Below are positions 16,931 through 23,694 of a stretch of 64,000 bases of DNA, piece after piece. The stretch's first letter is position 1. Every line of letters begins with the position of its first letter. Source of the stretch: Mycolicibacterium chlorophenolicum (GTDB lineage: Bacteria > Actinomycetota > Actinomycetes > Mycobacteriales > Mycobacteriaceae); the NCBI RefSeq assembly GCF_001044235.1, contig NZ_JYNL01000048.1:1-64000 (forward strand), in the 5' to 3' direction. The position numbers and the translations under genes were made by a program. Below the pieces are notes generated by a model, which did not search any database, had not been told where the DNA came from, and worked only from the letters and a program-made list of their open reading frames with translations.

Positions 16931-19417
16931 ATGAACGACGCTCGATCCCCGATCAAGCGGCCGCCGCGGTTGGCGCTGTCCAACTGGCCGGTCCGCGCGA
17001 AGGTCCTCGCCATCGTGCTGGTACCGCTACTGCTGGCGTGCGCCTTCGGCGGCCTGCGCATCTCCGCATCAGCCACTGCCGCCCGGGACCTGCGCGTCGC
17101 CGCCACCCGCGCGGACATGGTCCCTCCGGTCGCCGACTACATGGCCGCGCTGGAAGGCGTGCTGTTGACGGCCACCGACGGCGGCGACGTCCCGGCTGCG
17201 GTGACGACGTTCGATGACCGCACGTCGGCGCTGCGCAGCAGACTCGACGGCACCGAGGTCGACGACGCGGTGCGGCTGGCCACCAACACGCTGCTCGACT
17301 ACGGCAAGGATCTGGCCGACAAGACCGTCGCGAACGCGATCGATCTGCGCACCCGCGTGATGACCTACGCGCCGTTGCTCATCACCGCCGAGACCGCGAT
17401 CACCGGCCTGGTGTCCGGCGACGACGACACGGTGCGCTCGGCGGGGGATGCGCTCGCGCGCGCGGTCGGCGCCCGCGGCCAGATGACGATGCAGCAGATG
17501 CTCGTCGACCGCGGCGGCGATCTGCCCGAACCCGACCTGCGGTCGTCGATGATCACACTCGCCGGCACCGAGCCGTCGAACGTCTCGGCGATGGGCGCCT
17601 ACCTCGGCGGCTCGTCCGACCCCGCCGCCTCGCTGCGGTCGGAGATGGTCAAGCGCATGTCGCTGCTGTCCGACCCCGGCGTCGTGCTCGCCGGCAACCC
17701 CGACCTGCTGTCCTCGCAGCGGATCACCCGCGGCATCGCCGACGGCGTCATCGCCGAGACCTCCCGCACGATCCCGGCCACTGTCGAGGACCAGGCCGCC
17801 GCCGCCCGCACCGCCGCGCTGCGGGACGCCGTGCTCGTCGGCGCCGCCATCGTGGTGGCGTTGCTGGTCGTCACCCTGGTGGCGCGCTCGCTGATCCGGC
17901 CGCTGCGCACGCTGCGCACCAGCGCGCTGAAGGTGGCCCACGAAGACCTCGCCCGCGAAGTGGAACAGGTCCGCGCCGACGGCAAGACCCCGCCGGTGCA
18001 GCCCATCGGGGTGCACACCTCCGAGGAGATCGGCCAGGTGGCCCACGCCGTCGACGAACTGCACGAACAGGCCGTCCTGCTCGCCGGCGAACAGGCCCGG
18101 CTGCAGATGCAGGTCACCGACATGTTCGAGACGCTGTCGCGGCGCAACCGATCCCTGGTCGACCAGCAGCTCGCGCTCATCGACCGACTCGAGAGCAACG
18201 AGCAGGATCCCGACCGGCTCGACAGCCTGTTCCGCCTGGATCACCTCGCGGCGCGGATGCGGCGCAACGGCGCCAACCTGATGGTGCTCGCCGGGGCGCG
18301 CATAGCCCGCGACCAGGCCGAGCCGGTGCCGATTGTGGAGCTGGTCAACGCCGCGGCCTCCGAGGTGGAGGACTACACCCGGATCGTCGCCGAGAGCCTG
18401 CCCGACAGCGCGGTCACCGGTGCGGCCGCCGGCGACCTGATGCACCTGCTCGCCGAACTGTTCGACAACGCGCTGCGCTATTCGCCGCCGGCGACGCAGG
18501 TGCGGGTGTCGGCCGTGTACACCGGCAACGGCGGCCTCGTCCTCGAGATCGCCGACACCGGTCTGGGCATGACCGAATCGGACCTGCGGGTCGCCAACAC
18601 GCGGCTGCAGTCCGGCGGTGAGGTGAATCCGTACACCGCGCGGCACATGGGACTGTTCGTGGTGGGCCGGCTCGCCGCCCAGCACGGGCTGGTGGTCCGG
18701 CTGCGCACCACCGTCTCCGGTCAGCGCGACTCGGGAACCACGGTCGGCGTCTACGTCCCGGCTGAACTGCTGGTCGCGGCGGCCCAACCCACACCGTCTC
18801 CCGAGCCTGCGCCGGCACCCGTGGAACCCGTCGTCGTCGCCGCGCCGGTGATCGAGGCGCCCCCCGAGCCCGCTCCGGCCGGTCTGCTGCCCCAGCGCCG
18901 GCCGGGGGCCAGCGGCATCGCCGAGCCGGCGCCGCCCCAGCCGCGCCACGAGCCGGAGCCGCAGCCCGGCCCCGAGCCGGCACGGTCCGACGTCGCCGCG
19001 TTCTTCGCGCCGCGTCCATCCGAAGGCAACGGGCAGGCCCGCCATGCGCGGCACGCGAAAGAAGACAGCACCGACGACGACGCGATCTATCAGAAGATGC
19101 TCTCCGAGTGGTTGGTCGACCCGCACGAGCTGTCCCACAGCACCGATCTGAACTGGCAGACGGTCTGGGACCACGGATGGTCGGCGGCCGCCGCCGCGGA
19201 CAACGCACCGGTGCTCGACCACACCGTCGAGGGACTGCCGGTGCGCCGACCCGGCGCGCGGCTGGTGCCCGGTGCCCCCGACGATGCCGGCAACGGTTCC
19301 GGCGCCCATGCCGCCCGGGATCCCGACGCCGTACGCGCCGGAATCGTCAACCACTTCGGCGGCGTGCACGCCGGACGCCTGCGGGCCCAACAGGAGCGGG
19401 GGACCCCCGGTGAGTGA
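16931..19417 (+). CDS. Conservon sensor histidine kinase-like protein (CvnA type, Rv3365c-like)
   Basis: An 828-aa membrane protein. A first helix (about residues 28-48) and a second (about 300-320) enclose an extracytoplasmic nitrate/nitrite-sensor-like helical domain. HAMP and coiled-coil segments follow, then a GHKL ATPase with N-box ELFDNALRYSPP and G-box IADTGLGM. A Pro/Ala/Glu-rich linker near 620-690 and a long C-terminal tail end the protein. I see no clear phospho-acceptor H-box, as is common in this group. AGGAAG precedes the ATG. It heads a five-gene operon whose members overlap or nearly touch. Confidence 0.9.
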   Translation: MNDARSPIKRPPRLALSNWPVRAKVLAIVLVPLLLACAFGGLRISASATAARDLRVAATRADMVPPVADYMAALEGVLLTATDGGDVPAAVTTFDDRTSALRSRLDGTEVDDAVRLATNTLLDYGKDLADKTVANAIDLRTRVMTYAPLLITAETAITGLVSGDDDTVRSAGDALARAVGARGQMTMQQMLVDRGGDLPEPDLRSSMITLAGTEPSNVSAMGAYLGGSSDPAASLRSEMVKRMSLLSDPGVVLAGNPDLLSSQRITRGIADGVIAETSRTIPATVEDQAAAARTAALRDAVLVGAAIVVALLVVTLVARSLIRPLRTLRTSALKVAHEDLAREVEQVRADGKTPPVQPIGVHTSEEIGQVAHAVDELHEQAVLLAGEQARLQMQVTDMFETLSRRNRSLVDQQLALIDRLESNEQDPDRLDSLFRLDHLAARMRRNGANLMVLAGARIARDQAEPVPIVELVNAAASEVEDYTRIVAESLPDSAVTGAAAGDLMHLLAELFDNALRYSPPATQVRVSAVYTGNGGLVLEIADTGLGMTESDLRVANTRLQSGGEVNPYTARHMGLFVVGRLAAQHGLVVRLRTTVSGQRDSGTTVGVYVPAELLVAAAQPTPSPEPAPAPVEPVVVAAPVIEAPPEPAPAGLLPQRRPGASGIAEPAPPQPRHEPEPQPGPEPARSDVAAFFAPRPSEGNGQARHARHAKEDSTDDDAIYQKMLSEWLVDPHELSHSTDLNWQTVWDHGWSAAAAADNAPVLDHTVEGLPVRRPGARLVPGAPDDAGNGSGAHAARDPDAVRAGIVNHFGGVHAGRLRAQQERGTPGE

Positions 19418-19796
19418 GTCACTCGACTGGTTGGTGGCCCGGTTCGCCCGGGAGACGCCGGGGGTGTCGCACGCGATCCTGGTGTCGGCCGACGGCCTGC
19501 TGGTGGCGGCGAGCGAGCACATGCCGGGGGAGCGGGCCGATCAGCTGGCCGCCGTCGCGTCGGGGCTCGCCAGCCTGTCGACCGGCGCCGCGCAACTGTT
19601 CGACGGCGGCTACGTGCTGCAGTCGGTGGTCGAGATGGAGAACGGCTACCTGCTGCTGATGCGGGTGGGCGACGGCTCGAACCTGGCGACACTGGCGGCG
19701 CGGACCGCCGACATCGGCCAGATCGGTTACGAGATGGCGATCCTGGTGGAACGGGTGGGCGCGGTGGTCGCATCGGCGCGGCGAAGCACGCTGTGA
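19410..19796 (+). CDS. Roadblock/LC7 domain protein (CvnB type, Rv3364c-like)
   Basis: A 128-aa roadblock/LC7 protein (LDWLVARFARETPGVSHAIL, ending in LVERVGAVV). In conservons these act with the GTPase as a presumed GTPase-activating or scaffolding subunit. Its GTG start overlaps the kinase gene by 8 bp. The Mtb homologue Rv3364c has been reported to bind host cathepsin G. Whether that property extends to this environmental-type relative is unknown. The 3' end overlaps the next gene by 4 bp. Confidence 0.93.
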   Translation: MSESLDWLVARFARETPGVSHAILVSADGLLVAASEHMPGERADQLAAVASGLASLSTGAAQLFDGGYVLQSVVEMENGYLLLMRVGDGSNLATLAARTADIGQIGYEMAILVERVGAVVASARRSTL

Positions 19797-20155
19797 CCGA
19801 GGGCGCGGATCCGGCGCCGCGACTGGTCCGCCCGTACACCCTGACGGCGGGCCGGACCGACTCACGTGTCGAGTTACCGTGGGAGGCCCCCGTCGGAGCG
19901 GCGACGCCGCCGCAGCCCCCCGACTGGCCGGGCACCGACGTGCGCGCCCGGATCGTGGCGCTGTGTGCGCGACGGCCCTCGGTCGCCGAGATCGCCGCGC
20001 ATCTGGGTCTGCCGCTCGGCGTGGCGCGCGTGCTGGTGGGCGACCTGGTGATGCAGGGTTATGTGACCGTGCACGACACCCTGGCCGACGCGACGACGGC
20101 CGACGAACGACGCGAACTGATCGGAAGGACACTGCGTGGCCTCAAGGCACTCTAG
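19793..20155 (+). CDS. DUF742 protein (CvnC type, Rv3363c-like)
   Basis: A 120-aa DUF742 protein. The N-terminus (PRLVRPYTLTAGRT) and a winged-helix-like core (RPSVAEIAAHLGLPLGVARVLVGDL) are characteristic. DUF742 proteins always accompany the roadblock and GTPase subunits of conservons, but their molecular role is not settled. Its GTG start overlaps the upstream stop as GTGA, and its end overlaps the GTPase gene by 20 bp, so all are translated from one message. Confidence 0.92.
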   Translation: MTEGADPAPRLVRPYTLTAGRTDSRVELPWEAPVGAATPPQPPDWPGTDVRARIVALCARRPSVAEIAAHLGLPLGVARVLVGDLVMQGYVTVHDTLADATTADERRELIGRTLRGLKAL

Positions 20156-20705
20156 GACCGCCTCGACCAAGATCGTCGTCTCCGGCGGCTTCGGCGCCGG
20201 CAAGACGACGTTCGTCGGCGCGGTGTCGGAGATCGTGCCGCTGCGCACCGAGGCACTGGTCACCGACGCCTCGGAGGGACTCGACGAGCTCGCCGCCACC
20301 CCGGACAAGTCGACGACGACCGTCGCGATGGACTTCGGCCGCATCAGCCTGGCCGACGACCTGGTGCTCTACCTGTTCGGTACGCCGGGGCAGCGCCGAT
20401 TCTGGTTCATGTGGGACGACCTGGTGCGCGGCGCGATCGGCGCGATCATCCTCGTCGACGTCCGCCGCCTGGCCGACAGCTTCGCCGCGGTCGACTTCTT
20501 CGAAGCCCGCAACCTGCCGTTCCTGGTCGCGGTCAACGAGTTCGACGGCGCCCCACGGCATTCGCTGCAGGCGGTGCGGACCGCTCTCGCCCTGCCCGAC
20601 CACGTGCCGCTCATCAGCGTCGATGCCCGTAGCCGCGAATCGGCCAAGGACGCACTGATCGCCGTCACCGAATACGCACTGAGCCGGCTGGCGCCGACCG
20701 GCTGA
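20136..20705 (+). CDS. mfpB: Conservon small GTPase (CvnD type; MfpB/Rv3362c-like)
   Basis: A 189-aa Ras-like GTPase. The P-loop GGFGAGKTTFVG is at residues 18-29, a TPGQRRF switch-II-like segment near 84 replaces DxxG, and VNEFDG near 134 stands in for NKxD. These substitutions are usual for the CvnD/MfpB group. In M. smegmatis the homologue is called MfpB and modulates how MfpA acts on gyrase. The gene ends 5 bp before mfpA, which supports a functional GTPase/MfpA pair here. The GTG start lies inside the DUF742 gene. Confidence 0.92.
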   Translation: MASRHSRTASTKIVVSGGFGAGKTTFVGAVSEIVPLRTEALVTDASEGLDELAATPDKSTTTVAMDFGRISLADDLVLYLFGTPGQRRFWFMWDDLVRGAIGAIILVDVRRLADSFAAVDFFEARNLPFLVAVNEFDGAPRHSLQAVRTALALPDHVPLISVDARSRESAKDALIAVTEYALSRLAPTG

Positions 20706-20710
20706 CCGGG

Positions 20711-21262
20711 ATGGACGATCAGACCGACAGGGAGTTCGACGGCCACGATTTCCGCGACGAGGACTTCAGCCGGATCCGCACCGAACGGGTGGTGTTCGAC
20801 GGCTGCGACTTCTCCGGAGTCGACATGGCGGAGTCCGAGCACATCGGCTCGGCGTTCCGCAACTGCACGTTCCGACGGACTACCCTGTGGCACAGCACGT
20901 TTCGCCATTGCAGCTTTCTCGGGTCGACGTTCGTCGAATGTCGCATGCGGCCACTGACCGTGGTCGAGGCGGACTTCACGCTGGCGGTGCTGGGCGGGGC
21001 CGACCTGCGCAAGGTCGACCTGTCCGACTGTCGATTGCGCGAAGCCGGCCTGGTCGGCGCCGACCTGCGGGAGGCGGTGCTGGCCCGCGCGGACCTGACC
21101 GGGGCGCGGGTGCAGGGAGCGCGGTTGGAGAAGGCCGACCTGCGCGGCGCCCGCGCCGATCCGACGTTCTGGACGACGGCCGCGCTGCGCGGCGCCCGGA
21201 TCGACATCGAGCAGGCGCTGGCCTTCGCAGCGGCGCACGGTCTGGACATCCGCGGCGGCTGA
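20711..21262 (+). CDS. mfpA: Pentapeptide-repeat DNA gyrase-interacting protein MfpA
   Basis: A 183-aa pentapeptide-repeat protein in which A(D/N)LxX/F repeats run over most of the length (for example GADLRKVDLSDCRLREAGL, GADLREAVLARADLTGARV). The right-handed quadrilateral beta-helix mimics B-form DNA and binds gyrase, giving low-level fluoroquinolone protection in mycobacteria. The length equals Mtb MfpA (Rv3361c, 183 aa), and the last residues form the usual C-terminal helix (IDIEQALAFAAAHGLDI). It is the last gene of the conservon operon, 5 bp after the GTPase gene. Confidence 0.95.
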   Translation: MDDQTDREFDGHDFRDEDFSRIRTERVVFDGCDFSGVDMAESEHIGSAFRNCTFRRTTLWHSTFRHCSFLGSTFVECRMRPLTVVEADFTLAVLGGADLRKVDLSDCRLREAGLVGADLREAVLARADLTGARVQGARLEKADLRGARADPTFWTTAALRGARIDIEQALAFAAAHGLDIRGG

Positions 21263-21318
21263 AATCGGCAGGTCAAAAAACCGCACGTGACGGGGTGTTT
21301 GACCCCACAGCCGAAAAG

Positions 21319-21338
21319 TCGCATATCAGGTGCGCATT
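21319..21338. promoter_or_regulatory. Possible operator/promoter of nsrR-hmp
   Basis: Two CGCAT direct repeats 14 nt apart start to start lie in an AT-richer stretch shortly before the nsrR ATG. They may be part of an NsrR site or the -10 region. The evidence is position and base composition only. Confidence 0.3.
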
Positions 21339-21355
21339 TAACTAGCGTCAGCGAC

Positions 21356-21814
21356 ATGCAGCTCACCCGGTTCACCGATCTCGGACTTCGGGCCATGATG
21401 CTGCTCGCGGCCGGGGAGGCCGAGGGGCGGCGGGTGACCACCCGGTCCATCGCCGCCAGCGCCAACGCCTCCGAGCATCACATCGCCAAGGCGGTGTCCC
21501 GGCTGGCAGACCTCGGCATGGTGTCGGCGCGGCGCGGCCGCGTCGGCGGGCTGGAGTTGACCGAACAGGGCCGCGTCGCCTCGATCGGTTGGCTCGTCCG
21601 CAGCCTCGAGGGCGACCGCGAGGTCATCGAATGCGGCGGCGACAACCCCTGCCCGCTGGTGCCCGCCTGCCGCCTGCGGCGCGCGCTCGCCGAGGCCAAG
21701 GAGGCGTTCTACGCCGAACTCGACCGCTACACCGTCGCCGACCTGGCGAGGTCGCCGAATCTGACTGTGCTGCTGGGCTCCCCGCAGACGATCCCCGAAA
21801 GGAACCCCCGATGA
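21356..21814 (+). CDS. nsrR: Rrf2 family nitric-oxide-sensing repressor NsrR
   Basis: A 152-aa Rrf2 regulator with an N-terminal winged helix (FTDLGLRAMMLL, ANASEHHIAKAVSRL) and three cysteines at 93, 99 and 105 (IECGGDNPCPLVPACRL), spaced as in the [4Fe-4S] cluster of NsrR. NO damages the cluster and lifts repression of hmp. The ATG of the flavohaemoglobin gene overlaps its stop by 4 bp, so regulator and target form one autoregulated operon. CGCAT repeats lie in the promoter region. Start chosen at the ATG 5 nt after CAGCG; no strong ribosome binding site is seen. Confidence 0.92.
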   Translation: MQLTRFTDLGLRAMMLLAAGEAEGRRVTTRSIAASANASEHHIAKAVSRLADLGMVSARRGRVGGLELTEQGRVASIGWLVRSLEGDREVIECGGDNPCPLVPACRLRRALAEAKEAFYAELDRYTVADLARSPNLTVLLGSPQTIPERNPR

Positions 21815-23034
21815 CCCTCACCGCCGCTCCGGTCGCACTGGAACCCGCGCACGCGCAGATCGTGTCCGCGACGCTCCCGCTGATCGGCGCCCACATCGAC
21901 GAGATCACCACGGAGTTCTACCGCCGGATGTTCGCCGCGCACCCCGAGTTGCTGCGCAATCTGTTCAACCGCGGAAACCAGGCGCAGGGTGCGCAGCAGC
22001 GCGCGCTCGCCGCGTCGATCGCCACGTTCGCCACCCATCTCGTCGACCCGGAACTGCCGCACCCGGTGGAGCTGCTGTCCCGCATCGGGCACAAGCACGC
22101 GTCTCTCGGCGTCACCGCCGACCAGTACCCGATCGTGCACGACAACCTCTTCGCCGCGATCGTCGAGGTGCTCGGGGCCGACACCGTCACCCCCGACGTC
22201 GCCGAAGCGTGGGACCGCGTGTTCTGGATCATGGCCGAGACGCTGATCGACATGGAGCGCGATCTCTACCGCAGTGCCGGCGTGGCCGAGGGCGACGTGT
22301 TCCGCCGCGCACGCGTGGTGTCCCGGGTGGACGATCCGTCGGGTGCGGTGCTCATCACGGTGCGCTGCGCCGGCCGGCCCTTCGCCGATTGCATTCCGGG
22401 ACAATATGTCTCGGTCGGTGTGACGATGCCCGACGGGGCGCGGCAGCTGCGGCAGTACAGCCTCGTCGACGCGGCAGGCGAGGGGGAGCTGACGTTCGCG
22501 GTGAAGCCCGTCGCCGCCGTCGACGGACGGCCCGCCGGCGAGGTGTCCAGCTGGATCGCGGCCCACGTCTGCGTCGGTGATCTGCTCGACGTGACGGTGC
22601 CGTTCGGCGATCTGCCGGCCCCGACCGGCCGCGAACCGCTGATGCTGATCTCCGCAGGCATCGGGGTGACCCCGATGGTGGGCATCCTCGCGCACCTCGC
22701 CTCGGCGGCGCCGCACACCCCCGTGCACGTTCTGCACGCCGACCGCAGCGACCAGGCGCACCCGTTGCGCGAGCGTCAGCACGAGCTGATCGCCGCGCTG
22801 CCCCACGCGACGTTCGACGTCTGGTACGAGGACGGGCTGATCGCGGGCACAGCGGGAGCTCACCCCGGTCTGCTGAACCTCGACGGCGTCGCGATCGCCG
22901 GCGACGTGCAGGTCTACCTGTGCGGCAACAACGGCTTCGTGCAGGCCGTCCGGAAGCAGCTGGCGGCCAAGGGCGTCGATGGGGCGCAGGTGCACTGCGA
23001 GCTGTTCGCGCCCAACGACTGGCTGCTCGGCTGA
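21811..23034 (+). CDS. hmp: Flavohaemoprotein (nitric oxide dioxygenase)
   Basis: A 407-aa three-domain enzyme that oxidises NO to nitrate with O2 and NAD(P)H. The globin domain is residues 1-145 (proximal His about 96 in GHKHASLG). The FAD-binding domain has RQYSLVDA (RxYS motif). The NAD domain has LISAGIGVTPM near 285 and YLCGNNGFVQAV. GAAAGGA precedes the ATG, which overlaps the nsrR stop. The length and domain order are standard for Hmp. Confidence 0.95.
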   Translation: MTLTAAPVALEPAHAQIVSATLPLIGAHIDEITTEFYRRMFAAHPELLRNLFNRGNQAQGAQQRALAASIATFATHLVDPELPHPVELLSRIGHKHASLGVTADQYPIVHDNLFAAIVEVLGADTVTPDVAEAWDRVFWIMAETLIDMERDLYRSAGVAEGDVFRRARVVSRVDDPSGAVLITVRCAGRPFADCIPGQYVSVGVTMPDGARQLRQYSLVDAAGEGELTFAVKPVAAVDGRPAGEVSSWIAAHVCVGDLLDVTVPFGDLPAPTGREPLMLISAGIGVTPMVGILAHLASAAPHTPVHVLHADRSDQAHPLRERQHELIAALPHATFDVWYEDGLIAGTAGAHPGLLNLDGVAIAGDVQVYLCGNNGFVQAVRKQLAAKGVDGAQVHCELFAPNDWLLG

Positions 23035-23601
23035 TCAGTCCCCGGCGCTGACCGCGCGTGTCACCAGCTCGGCGATCGCGCGGCAGTAGCCGGGGTCGAC
23101 GTCGTCGTTGCTGAACAACGCGAACGTGTGCAGCGGCGCGGTCAGCAGCTGCAACGCGACCGTGGGCCGGACGTCGGAGCGCAACTCGCCGCGGCGTGCG
23201 GCGCGCTCGAGCACCGTCTGGATGACGTCCCGACGCAGGGCCCAGAACGCGAGCCGGCTCTCGATGTCCACGGTGTAGGACTTGGAATCGATGACGAGCA
23301 TCCGGACGATCCGGCGGCCCACCGGCTGATTGAGGTAGTGGCCCACCCACAACGCCAGCTCGGTCAGATCCCCCTGCAGCGTGCCGGTGTCGGGGGTGGT
23401 GGTCATCATCTCGCTGTAGCTGAGTAGCGCGTCGAGAATGAGTTGCTGCTTACCGCCCCACGTTCTCTCGATGTAGTCGTGCTCGAGCCGGGAGCGCTGG
23501 GCGACGCCCTCGATGCTGAAGCGGTCCATGCCCCACTGCTGCAATTCCGCGAGAGCCGCGTCCAAGGCGATGGCACGCATCGCTGAATCGGTATCAGTCA
23601 C
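23035..23601 (-). CDS. TetR family transcriptional regulator
   Basis: About 188 aa. The N-terminal helix-turn-helix is recognisable but divergent (FSIEGVAQRSRLEHDYIERTWGG, with the usual Y-F pair replaced by Y-I). The remainder is helical ligand-binding domain. I prefer a GTG at 23601, which lies 9 nt after GAGGGG; a GTG at 23607 and an ATG at 23580 are alternatives. It ends next to the hmp stop (convergent). Upstream on the same strand lies the FHA-ABC transporter gene in the opposite order, so the target is not obvious. Confidence 0.8.
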   Translation of the reverse strand: MTDTDSAMRAIALDAALAELQQWGMDRFSIEGVAQRSRLEHDYIERTWGGKQQLILDALLSYSEMMTTTPDTGTLQGDLTELALWVGHYLNQPVGRRIVRMLVIDSKSYTVDIESRLAFWALRRDVIQTVLERAARRGELRSDVRPTVALQLLTAPLHTFALFSNDDVDPGYCRAIAELVTRAVSAGD

Positions 23602-23694
23602 CGGCACGTCCCCCTCGCAGACCACCCCGTGTAGATCCTAATTGCGCCCGCGACGGACCTTGAACACCAATTCAGGCGCGTGACTACGCGGTCT

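Noticed and set aside
17069..19522. An 817-codon minus-strand frame opposite the conservon kinase
   Set aside because: Length alone is misleading at this GC content. The plus-strand frame has membrane helices and ATPase motifs, the other has none.
21287..21355. Longer nsrR start 69 nt upstream
   Set aside because: The added residues do not resemble the Rrf2 N-terminus and cross the promoter region.
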